From: JADKFD01 sp050250665
GTDB taxonomy: Bacteria; Pseudomonadota; Gammaproteobacteria; Xanthomonadales; SZUA-5
Assembly (NCBI GenBank): GCA_050250665.1
Contig: JBFWOF010000008.1
Span: 62,001-126,000, forward strand
Length of the DNA stretch: 64,000 bases
Reading direction: 5' to 3'
Both the position numbers and the translations under genes were made by a program. The first letter of the stretch is position 1. The number at the start of each line of letters is the position of its first letter. Of the stretch, positions 29,603-37,757 are shown piece by piece. The notes beneath the pieces were generated by a model that did not search any database, was not told the DNA's origin, and saw only the letters and a list, made by a program, of their open reading frames with translations.

Positions 29603-29899
29603 CTAAGGCCGCTGATCGCGCCTGATCACCACGTATTCGGCGTCGATGATGGTTTCGCCGCTGCGCGGCCGCGAGGCTGGCGCGGTAGGCCTGGCAACGC
29701 TCGGGATGATCGGCTTGCCCCAGCGCAGGCGCGCCCAGGCGATCAGTCCGCCGACGGCGGCAATGCCCAGCAAGGCCGCACCGACAAAGAATCCGAACAC
29801 CAGCACAGCGCCGACCATGGCCAGCCCCACCAGCCAGATGAGGGCAGCGACCAGACGCTGGGTCCAGGGTACGGAACCGCCGAGCAGTGGTTGATTCAA
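29603..29899 (-). CDS. Small membrane protein of unknown function
   Basis: 98 residues from a TTG at 29899 with GGAG 8 bases upstream. The frame is open further upstream, but that part would run through the divergent Rieske gene. Two close hydrophobic segments (LVAALIWLVGLAMVGAVLVF and FFVGAALLGIAAVGGLIAW) are followed by a basic, Pro-rich soluble tail (RPTAPASRPRSGETIIDAEY) ending VVIRRDQRP. No family was recognised. The tail with the IIDAEYVVI phrase resembles short membrane proteins found in many proteobacteria, but I could not name one. Divergent from the Rieske gene, with ~65 bp between. Confidence 0.65.
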   Translation of the reverse strand: MNQPLLGGSVPWTQRLVAALIWLVGLAMVGAVLVFGFFVGAALLGIAAVGGLIAWARLRWGKPIIPSVARPTAPASRPRSGETIIDAEYVVIRRDQRP

Positions 29900-29963
29900 G
29901 ATCGACTCCAGGGTGTCGGATATGGATAGTGTGCAGGACCAAGCTTTAAGCGGGAGTGAAGCG

Positions 29964-30305
29964 GTGAGCGAGAGACTGTGTGCCCTGTCAGATCTGGCCG
30001 ACGGCAGCGCCATCGAGTGTGCCGATCCGCGTGAGCCTGAAGGTGCCACGCTGGTGCTGCTGCGCAGTGGTGGCCAGGTGCACGCCTATCTGAACGTCTG
30101 TCCGCACGCCGGCCGACCGCTGAACTGGGCGCCGGGACGCTTTCTCTATGCCCACGGCCAGCTGGTCTGCGCCGCCCATGGCGCCGCCTTCCGCCCCGAA
30201 GACGGCCATTGCATCGGCGGCCCTTGCCGCGGCGAGTCACTGCGGCGCGTGGCGATCACGATCGAGGGCGAGGATGTCCACCTGGCGGAGATCGCGGATT
30301 CGTGA
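29964..30305 (+). CDS. Rieske [2Fe-2S] ferredoxin-like protein
   Basis: 113 residues from a GTG at 29964, preceded by GGGAG 7 bases upstream; an ATG at 29922 is an alternative that would add 14 residues. The cluster ligands are the Cys/His pairs NVCPHAGRPL and LVCAAHGAAFRPEDG, the C-x-H...C-x2-H pattern. It is close to the small soluble Rieske ferredoxins used as electron carriers for oxygenases or of unknown role. The C-terminal ITIEGEDVHLAE is typical. No oxygenase gene lies next to it. Immediately downstream is a G-rich repeat. Confidence 0.92.
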   Translation: MSERLCALSDLADGSAIECADPREPEGATLVLLRSGGQVHAYLNVCPHAGRPLNWAPGRFLYAHGQLVCAAHGAAFRPEDGHCIGGPCRGESLRRVAITIEGEDVHLAEIADS

Positions 30306-30331
30306 TGCGCGGGTAGGTGCGTTGAATCGGG

Positions 30332-30498
30332 GGCGAGGGGCAGGGGGCACGGGACCGGGCTTTGAGTCCCGATCCGTGCATGAGGCGCGTCATGGCTATT
30401 GGCCTGATGCGGCGAAACCCAACCGCAGGGCCGTCGATGTCCAGAATCGACGCACGCGAGATCGCGCTGCGAGGCCGGTCCCCTGCCCCCTGCCCCTA
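30332..30498. repeat. G-rich inverted repeat pair
   Basis: GGGGCAGGGGGCACGGGACC (30337 on, ending CGG) is matched with one mismatch by the inverted right arm CCGGTCCCCTGCCCCCTGCC (30475 on, ending CCTA). The interior of ~120 bp shows no gene. This is the best preserved pair of the family and lies between the Rieske gene and the convergent SLC13 gene, where it could fold as a large hairpin or form G-quadruplexes. Confidence 0.75.
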
Positions 30499-30566
30499 TT
30501 TGCTAGTGACTTGAATCCAGGAGTTAGGCCGCGATCGGCGACTCTGGTCACCCACCAGTGAGCCCC

Positions 30567-32405
30567 CTAAAACCACCACGTCACCATCAGCACCGAAACA
30601 ACCGCGAACAGCAGTGTCAGCGGCAGGCCGATACGCAGGAACTCACCGGCGCGATAGCCGCCCGGTCCGCTGATCAGCGAATTGACCGGGTTGCTGGCGG
30701 TCAGGAAGTTGTTGGACGCACCCAGCGCTGCGATCAGGGCGAATTCCAGTGGGCTGGCATTGGCCGCCAACGCCAGGTTGATCGCCATCGGCACCATCAG
30801 CACCGCCGCGCCCACCTGCGAGATCGCCATGGCCGCCATCGCGGTCAGGATGGCCACGGCGAACTGCAGCAGCCAGATCGGCCAGCCGCCGAGGTAAACG
30901 AAGGCTTCCTGGGAGATCCAGGCCGCGGTGCCGGTGCTGTCGACCGCATTGCCGAGTGGAATCAGGCAGGCCAGCACGAAGATCGACTTCCAGCTGATCG
31001 CCTTGTAGGCCTCGTCCATGCTGATCACGCCGGTCAGCAGCATGCCCACCGCGCCGCCGAGCAAGGCCACCGGCAGCGGGAAATGACCGGCCAGCGCCAG
31101 CGTGAAGCCGAGCGCGAAGAAACTCACGGCGAACCACAGTTTCTGCGGTCGCTGCTCGTCCTGGGGATAGTCGGTGACGACGACGAAATCTTTTTCGTGC
31201 GCATGTTCGGCCAGTTCGGGCCAGCCGCCGTGGAACACCAGACAGTCACCCGGACGCACTTCGATGCGGCGGATATCCTCGCGGTAGACCTCCTCGCCGC
31301 GGGTCAGGGCCAGCGGACTGATGCCGTAGCGCTTGCGCAGGCGCAGTTCACCCACGGTCTTGCCGACAAAACGCGAGCCGGGCGGAATCACCGCCTCGGA
31401 AATGCCGGAACGGGCCGGATTGAAAGCCTCCTCCAGCTGCCGCAGGCTGGGCGCCAGCGACAGTCCGTGTTCGGCGGCGAATCGTTCCACCGTTTCCGGC
31501 GGCCCGAGCGCACCGATCACCGTGCTCTGCGACAGCAACTGATCGCCGGCTGGCGCCACACGCACCCCCTGGTTGTCCTTGATCGCCAGTATCAGCGGCG
31601 CGCCCGAGAGCGTCTCCGCCTCCTGGATGCTCTGGCCGATCAGGGCGCTACCGGCCTCGACCGTCAGCTCATAGACCTCACCGCGGATGCCGTAGACCTG
31701 TTCGAAGTAGCTTTCGGTGGTACCGGGCGTGACCGGCAGGCGGTCGTCCTGGGAGGTCAGCAAACGGCTGCCGAAGAAGCGGAAATAGGCGATCCCCGAC
31801 AGAAACAGCGCCAGTCCTACCGGCAATACCGCAAACAGGGGCAGCGCGCGCAGCGATTCCGCGCCCGAGGGAAGGTTGCGGTTGGCCGCCAGCAGCAGAT
31901 CGTTGAGCAGGATCATCGGCGAGCTGCCGACCATGCTCATGCTGCCACCGAGCACCACGCAGAAGCCCATGGGCATCAACAGATGCGATAGCGGATAGCC
32001 GGTGCGCGCGGCGATACGGCTGGCGACCGGCAAGAACAGCGCGACCACGGCCGGATTCTGCATGAAGGCGCTGGTGCTGCCCGCGACCAGCGACAGCGCC
32101 ACCACCAGGTGTTTTTCGTTGCCGCGCGACAGTTTCAGCACCAGGCTGGCGGCATGGCCCATGACCCCGGTGCGATCAAGCCCGGCGCCCAGCACCATGA
32201 CCGCCAGGATCGACATCACGGCATTGGAGGCAAAACCGTCGAAAAGCCGTTCAACCGGTACCAGCTGGGTCAGGCCCAGCACCACCAGGATCACCAGGCC
32301 GGCCACATCCGCCGACACCCACTCACGGACGAAGAGCACCACCGTCAGGCACAGAATGCCCAGGACCAGGGCCATATCGAAGGAAAGTGTCAGCGCACCA
32401 TCCAT
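30567..32405 (-). CDS. SLC13/DASS-family permease with two RCK-C domains
   Basis: 612 residues. Two transmembrane halves (~5-205 and ~395-610, about 11-12 helices) carry the family phrases STSAFMQNPAVVALFLPV and GGSMSMVGSSPMILLND, the SNT-like ion/substrate motifs. The central cytoplasmic region has two RCK-C (TrkA-C) domains: ~215-300 (VEAGSALIGQSIQEAE) and ~310-390 (IPPGSRFVGKTVGELRLRKR). The SAC/YfbS-like branch of the family has this layout and is variously linked to sulfate, dicarboxylate or other anion uptake with Na+. The substrate cannot be read. ATG at 32405. It stands alone between repeat-filled gaps. Confidence 0.92.
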   Translation of the reverse strand: MDGALTLSFDMALVLGILCLTVVLFVREWVSADVAGLVILVVLGLTQLVPVERLFDGFASNAVMSILAVMVLGAGLDRTGVMGHAASLVLKLSRGNEKHLVVALSLVAGSTSAFMQNPAVVALFLPVASRIAARTGYPLSHLLMPMGFCVVLGGSMSMVGSSPMILLNDLLLAANRNLPSGAESLRALPLFAVLPVGLALFLSGIAYFRFFGSRLLTSQDDRLPVTPGTTESYFEQVYGIRGEVYELTVEAGSALIGQSIQEAETLSGAPLILAIKDNQGVRVAPAGDQLLSQSTVIGALGPPETVERFAAEHGLSLAPSLRQLEEAFNPARSGISEAVIPPGSRFVGKTVGELRLRKRYGISPLALTRGEEVYREDIRRIEVRPGDCLVFHGGWPELAEHAHEKDFVVVTDYPQDEQRPQKLWFAVSFFALGFTLALAGHFPLPVALLGGAVGMLLTGVISMDEAYKAISWKSIFVLACLIPLGNAVDSTGTAAWISQEAFVYLGGWPIWLLQFAVAILTAMAAMAISQVGAAVLMVPMAINLALAANASPLEFALIAALGASNNFLTASNPVNSLISGPGGYRAGEFLRIGLPLTLLFAVVSVLMVTWWF

Positions 32406-32589
32406 CTCTGCTCGGAAATCTCCTCGTCGACGGGGAAGCCGATTCCCGATATTAAGATGTTGTTAAACGCAAAAGTACCCCAAAGGCACAAGAGGTTGCG
32501 CTTTGTTCAGGGCAATGGCGGGGCATGTGGGTGACCATGGCTCCCCGAGGAGCGACATGGTCTTCCATGAACCGCTATCGCAAGTCATT

Positions 32590-32900
32590 GATCCGTCATT
32601 GCGAGCCACCTGTATCGGCCCGACACTGCGCACGGCCCATGAGCCACAAGCTGCGTGTAGGAGCGACCTCGCGTCGCGACCGCCAAGCCGCAGGTCCGCC
32701 ACGATGGTCGCGCCACAAGGGCGCTCCTACAAGTGGACGAAGCCGTTGCTGCGCTCACGGGGACCGCAAATCACTAGCTTACGACATGGATTCATGGAGA
32801 GCGCAGCGAAGCTATCCAGGGCCGTGCGGCGATACCCTGGATTGCTTCGTCGCTGCGCTCCTCGCAATGACGCATCAACAACTTGCGATATGAGTTCATC
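32590..32900. repeat. Mosaic of dispersed palindromic repeats
   Basis: Downstream of no gene on this strand and upstream of the SLC13 start, this stretch is built of known modules. There is a reversed CATTGCGAGCCACCTGTATC...GGCCCATGAGCC unit (32597-32645), two GTAGGAGCG palindromes (32659-32682 and 32706-32733), a GAGCGCAGCGAAGCTATCCA phrase (32799-32818), and CTGGATTGCTTCGTCGCTGC ending CTCGCAATGACGC (32841-32873). The remainder (32406-32589) contains an AT-rich patch at ~32440-32475 that may hold the SLC13 promoter. No gene was believed. Confidence 0.7.
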
Positions 32901-32972
32901 GAGAGGAGTGTCGCAACGAAGCTATCCAGCGCGCCCGCAGCCTGCGGACCCGATGATCGCCAAGACCGCATG

Positions 32973-33061
32973 TTCACGCGGAGGCGCGGAGGCCGCGGAG
33001 AAAGGCCAAACACCAACAGCACAGATTGCTCTTCTCCGCGTTCTCCGCGCCTCCGCGTGAA
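32973..33061. repeat. 30-bp imperfect inverted repeat (TTCACGCGGAGGCGCGGAGG)
   Basis: TTCACGCGGAGGCGCGGAGG (from 32973, ending GAGAA) faces TTCTCCGCGTTCTCCGCGCC (from 33032, ending GTGAA) across a ~30-bp loop. It lies 18 bases past the trmB stop codon and could fold as a strong transcript-end hairpin. Repeats of this CGCGGAG type are widespread in many bacteria. Confidence 0.8.
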
Positions 33062-33078
33062 CTCCTGCCGAAGATCAG

Positions 33079-33786
33079 CTAAAGCCGTTCGTAGACCATG
33101 TCCCAGACGCCATGACCGAGCTTGCGGCCGCGGCGCTCGAAATGGGTTTCGATGCGGCCTTCGGGCTTGGGCACGTAGCCGGCTTCGCCGCCGGTATTGC
33201 GGAACTGCGGATGCACGTCGAGCACTTCGCGCATCCACAGCGCATAGGGCTCCCAGTCGGTGGCCAGGTGAAAGCGGCCACCGGGCGCCAGGCGGCTGGC
33301 TACCAGATCGCAGAAGGGCGTCTGCACGATGCGACGCTTGTGGTGGCGCTTCTTGTGCCAGGGATCGGGGAAATACAGACGCACTTCGTCCAGACTGCCG
33401 GGCGCTATCCCCTCGCGCAGCACCTCGACGGCATCGGCCGAAATCACGCGGACATTGTCCAGATTCTCCGCCGCCAGCTGTCGCAGCAAACGCCCCACGC
33501 CGGGTCGATGGACTTCGATGCCCAGATAATTGCGGCCCGGATCGGCAGCCGCGGCAGCGCCCAGGGCCTCGCCATTGCCGAAGCCGATTTCCACGACCAC
33601 CGGCTGCTCGGCGCTGAACCAGCTGGCAGGATGCGCCATGGATCTGGGCCAATCCAGGCCAAAGCGCGGCCAGTCCCGTTCCAGCGCCTCGCGCTGGGCC
33701 TCGGTGGTGCGACCCTGACGCAGCACGAAGCTGCGGATTTCGCGGTGTACAGGCTTCCCGTCCGTGGGCGTGCGCTCCTCGGTCAT
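33079..33786 (-). CDS. trmB: tRNA (guanine-N7)-methyltransferase
   Basis: 235 residues, full length. The SAM site is VVEIGFGNGEALGAAA; GRNYLGIEVHRPGVGRLLR and the TrmB signature EVRLYFPDPWHKKRHHKRRI are intact, as is the C-terminal THFERRGRKLGHGVWDM. It methylates G46 of tRNA. Its ATG overlaps the thiG stop by four bases, an arrangement (thiG-trmB) common in this bacterial group. No signs of damage. Confidence 0.97.
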   Translation of the reverse strand: MTEERTPTDGKPVHREIRSFVLRQGRTTEAQREALERDWPRFGLDWPRSMAHPASWFSAEQPVVVEIGFGNGEALGAAAAADPGRNYLGIEVHRPGVGRLLRQLAAENLDNVRVISADAVEVLREGIAPGSLDEVRLYFPDPWHKKRHHKRRIVQTPFCDLVASRLAPGGRFHLATDWEPYALWMREVLDVHPQFRNTGGEAGYVPKPEGRIETHFERRGRKLGHGVWDMVYERL

Positions 33787-34589
33787 TCGATGAGCCCTGA
33801 GGTCGGCGAGGAGGCATTGGCGAAGCGCTTGCGCGGGATACGGCCGGCCAGAAAGGCCTCGCGACCGGCTTCGATGGCCTTGCGCATGGCCGAGGCCATC
33901 AGCACCGGATTCCGGGCCCCGGCGATGGCGGTATTCATCAGCACGCCATCGCAGCCCAGTTCCATCGCAACCGCGGCATCCGAGGCCGTGCCCACGCCGG
34001 CATCCACCAGGATCGGCACGGTCTTCTCCTCGACGATGGTGAGGATGTTGTAGGGGTTGCGGATGCCCAGACCCGAGCCGATCGGCGCCGCCAGCGGCAT
34101 CACCGCCACGCAGCCGCGCTTGGCCAGTTCCCGCGCCACCACCGGATCGTCATTGGTGTAGACCATGACCTGGAAGCCTTCGCGCACCAGGATATCGGTG
34201 GCCTTCAGGGTCTCGACCACATCCGGGAACAGGGTCTTGATGTCGGCCAGCACCTCGAGCTTGACCAGCGGCGCGCCGTCGAGCAGCTCACGCGCCAGTC
34301 TGCAGGTGCGCACCGCTTCGTCGGCGCTGAAGCAGCCGGCGGTGTTGGGCAGGATGGTGTAGCGATCCGGCGGCAGCACCTCGAGCAGATTCGGCTGATT
34401 CTTGTCCTGGCCGATATTGGTGCGGCGGATCGCCACCGTCACGATCTCGGCGCCAGCGGCCTCGGTGGCCAGCCGGGTTTCTTCCAGATCCTTGAACTTG
34501 CCGGTACCGGTCAACAGCCGGGATCGGTACAGTTTGCCGGCGATCTCCAGCAGGTCATGGTCATTGCTATGGCTCACGATTTCGCCCAT
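33783..34589 (-). CDS. thiG: Thiazole synthase
   Basis: 268 residues. Features include LTGTGKFKDLEETRLATEA, TVAIRRTNIGQDKNQPNLL, the Schiff-base Lys in PLVKLEVLADIKTLFPDV, and the phosphate-binding VDAGVGTASDAAVAMELG with GCDGVLMNTAIA. ThiG joins deoxyxylulose phosphate, the ThiS thiocarboxylate and an imine donor to make thiazole for thiamine. ThiS is usually encoded just upstream, but the 34590-35086 gap holds only repeats and no ThiS-like ORF, so ThiS must be elsewhere. ATG at 34589. Confidence 0.97.
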   Translation of the reverse strand: MGEIVSHSNDHDLLEIAGKLYRSRLLTGTGKFKDLEETRLATEAAGAEIVTVAIRRTNIGQDKNQPNLLEVLPPDRYTILPNTAGCFSADEAVRTCRLARELLDGAPLVKLEVLADIKTLFPDVVETLKATDILVREGFQVMVYTNDDPVVARELAKRGCVAVMPLAAPIGSGLGIRNPYNILTIVEEKTVPILVDAGVGTASDAAVAMELGCDGVLMNTAIAGARNPVLMASAMRKAIEAGREAFLAGRIPRKRFANASSPTSGLIE

Positions 34590-34639
34590 TGGTGACTAGA
34601 GGGGCGAGATTACGCGAGCGGCATCGCGGAGGCCACGGG

Positions 34640-35030
34640 CGTGGTCGGTTGTCGGTTGCTGGTTGCTGGTTGTCGGTTGTCGGTTGCGGGACTCGGGACT
34701 CGGGACTCGACAAATCCGTATTCGCACTCAGGGCGTCATTGCGAGGAGCAGAGCGACGAAGCAATCCAGCGCCCTGCGACTGCGCTCCTGGATTGCTTCG
34801 CTGCGCTCTCCATGGACCCATGTCGTAAGTCAGGCACGGCCCGGCTCTTGTAGCCCGAAGTGCGCGCAGCGCTCTCCGGGCGGTGACGCGAAAGAGCCCC
34901 GGTGAGCCGCTGCGCGGCACACCAGGCTACGCGCAGCAGGCGAGTTCATGGCCCTTGAGCGGTTTCGGGCCGAAACAGGCCGCTCAAATTGACGCCTTGG
35001 AAATTCTCGCTTCGCCTCGCCCCACAAACG
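34640..35030. repeat. Heptamer arrays and dispersed repeat mosaic
   Basis: A ~390-bp gap upstream of thiG. It begins with mixed heptamers (GGTTGTC, GGTTGCT; 34644-34687) that abut three copies of GGGACTC (34688-34708). A CATTGCGAGGAGC...GCAATCCAGC unit (34737-34771) with a mirror CTGGATTGCTTCGCTGCGCT (34790-34809), a GTAGCCCGAAGTGCGCGCAG...GCTACGCG element (~34850-34931), and a GTTCATGGCCCTTGAGCGGT unit (34944-34993) follow. No gene is seen. Confidence 0.8.
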
Positions 35031-35033
35031 CAA

Positions 35034-35061
35034 ACCGCCGGACGCTTGCGCGCCCGGCGGT
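35034..35061 (-). terminator. Terminator hairpin after the M13 peptidase gene
   Basis: ACCGCCGGACGC and GCGCCCGGCGGT form a 12-bp stem (one mismatch) with a 4-base loop. Read on the minus strand it is followed by the T-rich TTTGCGTTTG, so it fits an intrinsic terminator 25 bases past the stop of the minus-strand M13 peptidase gene. Confidence 0.75.
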
Positions 35062-35086
35062 CTGATTTGCAGCCAGCTCGGAGCGA

Positions 35087-37195
35087 TTACCAGATGGCAA
35101 TCCGCTGCTCGCCGTCGCGCACCATCGGATCATCAGCCTTGCAACTGAAGGCCTCGGCGAAGGCCGGCATGTTGCTCGGCGTTCCGATGGCACGGAAGCG
35201 CGCCGGCGCGTGCGGATCGGTGACCAGACGCACCGCCAGTTCCTTGTCGGTGTAACCGCGACGCCAGACCGTGGCCCAGTTCATGAAGAAGCGCTGATCC
35301 TGGGTGAAGCCGTCGATCATCGGATCAACAAAGTTCTCGCCCTGCGCCAGTTTCAAGGCATCACGGGCGACCGTCAGACCACCCAGATCGGCAATGTTCT
35401 CACCCAGCGTCAGCGCACCATTGACGTGCTTGCCGTCGATGGCCTCGTAACCGTTGAACTGTTCGATCAGCATCGCCGTCCTGGCCTTGAAGCCCTCGGC
35501 ATCACTCGGCTGCCACCAGTTGGCGAAGGTGCCGTTGGCGTCGAAACGGCTGCCCTGATCGTCATAGCCGTGCAGCATCTCATGACCGATCACCGCGCCG
35601 ATGCCGCCGTAGTTGGTGGCCAGATCAGCGCTCGGATCAAAGAAGGGCGGCTGCAGGATGGCGGCCGGGAACACGATTTCGTTGAGCAGCGGGTTGTAGT
35701 AGGCGTTGACCGTCTGCGGGGTCATGCCCCACTCGCTCTTGTCCTTGGGCTTGCCGATCTTGGCTACCTGATAGGCGTGGTTGAAGCGGGCCGCGGCCAT
35801 GATGTTGGCAATGTAGCTGTCGCGAGTGGTGCTGAGGCCAGACCAGTCGCGCCACTTGTCCGGATAGCCGATCTTGGGATTGAAACTGGCCCATTTCTCC
35901 AGCGCCTTGGCGCGGGTTTCCGGGCTCATCCACTCCAGTTTCTCCAGGCGCGCCTTCAGGGCGGTCGACAGATTGGCCACCAGCTTTTCCATCTGCGCCT
36001 TGGATTCGGGCGGGAAGGCGACTTCCACATAGATTTCGCCCAGCGCCTCACCGACGGTGCCATTGACGGTGTCGAGCACGCGCTTCCAGCGCGGCTTCTG
36101 CTCTTCCTGGCCGCGCAGGGTCTTGCCGTAGAAGGCAAAGTTCTGGTCGGCATAGGCCTTGCTGAGGAAGGGCGCAGCATTGTCGATGACGTGGAAGTGC
36201 AGGTAGGCCTGCCAGTCGGCAACCGGCGTCTGCTCCAGCATGGCGTTGAGCTTGGCGAAGAAGTCCGGGTTCGACATCGAGAACATGGCCGGCGCAGTCA
36301 TTCCGTTGGCCTTGAAGAACTCGGCCCACGGCAGCAGCGGGGTCTTGGCATCGGCATCCGCCACAGTCACCGGGTTGTAGTACTTGGAGACGTCACGCGA
36401 CATCTCTTCGGTGGAGTAGGACACTTCGGCCAGTTGGGTCTCGATGGCCATGATCGCCGCGGCCTGCGCCTTGGCGCTGGCTTCGTCCGCACCCGCCAGC
36501 TTCAGCATGGACTCGATATGAGCCACATAGGCCTCACGCTCGGCCTTGTGCTCGTCGCCGGCGTAGTAGGTCTTGTCGGGCAGACCCAGACCATCCTGAG
36601 TCACATAGGCGATGACCTGACTGGAATCCTGGAAATCGGATTCACCGCCAAAGCCGAACAGCATGCCGCGGCCGTCAGCATGGGCGTCACGCACGAAAGC
36701 GGCCAGTTCCTGCGGCGTCGACAGCGCCGCAATCTGATCCAGGATCGGCTGGATCGGCGTCAGGCCGGCCGCTTCAGCGGCAGCTTCATCCATGCCAGTC
36801 GCCCAGAAGTCACCGATGACCTTCTCGACTCCAGCAACATCCTTCTTCACTGCCAGTTTCTCGACGATCTGCTTCTGCACGCCCAGCGAGCGCTCGCCCA
36901 GCATCTCGAAGCTGCCCCAGGTGGTGCGATCGGCCGGCACCGGGTTGGCGGCCAGCCACTTGCCGTTGACGTAGCCGTTGAGGTCGGTGCAGGCGGAGAT
37001 GGCCGGATCCAGATCGCTGGCCTGGAAGACCGGCAGCGCCGGCAGACTGGCGACGTCGATGCTGAGCTTCTCGGGCGCAGCCGGAGCGACGGGCGCAGCC
37101 GGAGCAGCAGTCTGGGGGGCTTCGTTGCCACAGGCAGCGAGCAGCAGGGCGGCGGCTAGCGCCGCAGACAGCGGTTTGAGCACGGAACGGATCAC
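35087..37195 (-). CDS. M13 family metallopeptidase lipoprotein (neprilysin/PepO-like)
   Basis: 702 residues from a GTG at 37195 with GGGAG 5 bases upstream. A lipoprotein signal (VIRSVLKPLSAALAAALLLA, then ACG) has lipobox LAAC, followed by a low-complexity Ala/Pro linker (~30-45). The M13 fold runs throughout: LNGYVNGKWLAANPVPADRT near the start, NAYYNPLLNEIVFPAAILQP in the catalytic domain, the zinc site AVIGHEMLHGYDDQGSRFD (HExxH), and GENIADLGGLTVARDAL with the third ligand Glu. The last residues, PMVRDGEQRIAIW, resemble the usual C-terminal W. It should be an active zinc endopeptidase for small peptides, tethered in the envelope. Monocistronic with its own terminator. Confidence 0.96.
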   Translation of the reverse strand: MIRSVLKPLSAALAAALLLAACGNEAPQTAAPAAPVAPAAPEKLSIDVASLPALPVFQASDLDPAISACTDLNGYVNGKWLAANPVPADRTTWGSFEMLGERSLGVQKQIVEKLAVKKDVAGVEKVIGDFWATGMDEAAAEAAGLTPIQPILDQIAALSTPQELAAFVRDAHADGRGMLFGFGGESDFQDSSQVIAYVTQDGLGLPDKTYYAGDEHKAEREAYVAHIESMLKLAGADEASAKAQAAAIMAIETQLAEVSYSTEEMSRDVSKYYNPVTVADADAKTPLLPWAEFFKANGMTAPAMFSMSNPDFFAKLNAMLEQTPVADWQAYLHFHVIDNAAPFLSKAYADQNFAFYGKTLRGQEEQKPRWKRVLDTVNGTVGEALGEIYVEVAFPPESKAQMEKLVANLSTALKARLEKLEWMSPETRAKALEKWASFNPKIGYPDKWRDWSGLSTTRDSYIANIMAAARFNHAYQVAKIGKPKDKSEWGMTPQTVNAYYNPLLNEIVFPAAILQPPFFDPSADLATNYGGIGAVIGHEMLHGYDDQGSRFDANGTFANWWQPSDAEGFKARTAMLIEQFNGYEAIDGKHVNGALTLGENIADLGGLTVARDALKLAQGENFVDPMIDGFTQDQRFFMNWATVWRRGYTDKELAVRLVTDPHAPARFRAIGTPSNMPAFAEAFSCKADDPMVRDGEQRIAIW

Positions 37196-37347
37196 GGAAT
37201 CTCCCTCATCGGATTGGCGGCAGGCGCAACAGGACAAAGGCCCCCGCGTGGGCCGCGGAATCTAGGCCATTTTCACGGTTTCGCCATGAGCCGGAGGTCA
37301 TGGGTGGCACGGAACAGCCACGCGGGGCACGGGGAAGCGGGGAAACT

Positions 37348-37698
37348 CGCGTAAGGTGCGGTAACCGAGCGAGTAGGATACGGGTGAACCCGCATAAGGC
37401 GTATCCCCGTTGAATGTAGGGTGGAACCCGCCCACGACTCCGCCCCGTCCATTCGATATGACACCGCAGGCGGATTCCACCGTCGGCGACGCGACCACGC
37501 CTCACGTTGCGCAAACATCCGCGGCAAGCGGTGGAAACCGCCCAAGACAAGTCGCCGATCCTCGCGACCAATCCCCACAGGCGGATTCCACCATCGGCGA
37601 TGCGCCAAGGCCAGGTCGAGCCCAATCCGCGGTAAACGGTGGAATCCGCACGATAGAGCCGTGCGGGTTCCACCCTACCCGAGAACCCACCTTACGCG
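37348..37698. repeat. Nested inverted-repeat element with two ~113-bp internal units
   Basis: Outer arms CGCGTAAGGTG (37348-37358) and CACCTTACGCG (37688-37698) and inner arms GTAGGGTGGAACCCGC (37416-37431) and GCGGGTTCCACCCTAC (37663-37678) are perfect inverted pairs. Between them two ~113-bp direct repeats begin with CAGGCGGATTCCACC (~37459, ~37572), and each contains its own GGCGGATTCCACC...GGTGGAA.CCGC hairpin. It occupies most of the 560-bp gap between the M13 and MATE genes. No gene was believed here. Confidence 0.8.
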
Positions 37699-37757
37699 TT
37701 GAAATCGGAGGGTACTGGCTTGTCCACCAGAGCTTGTGCAATACCCTGCAGCAGGGC

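Noticed and set aside
35210..37159. A 649-codon plus-strand ORF opposite the M13 peptidase gene
   Set aside because: It is a reverse-strand shadow of a gene with a signal peptide, HExxH and a terminator.
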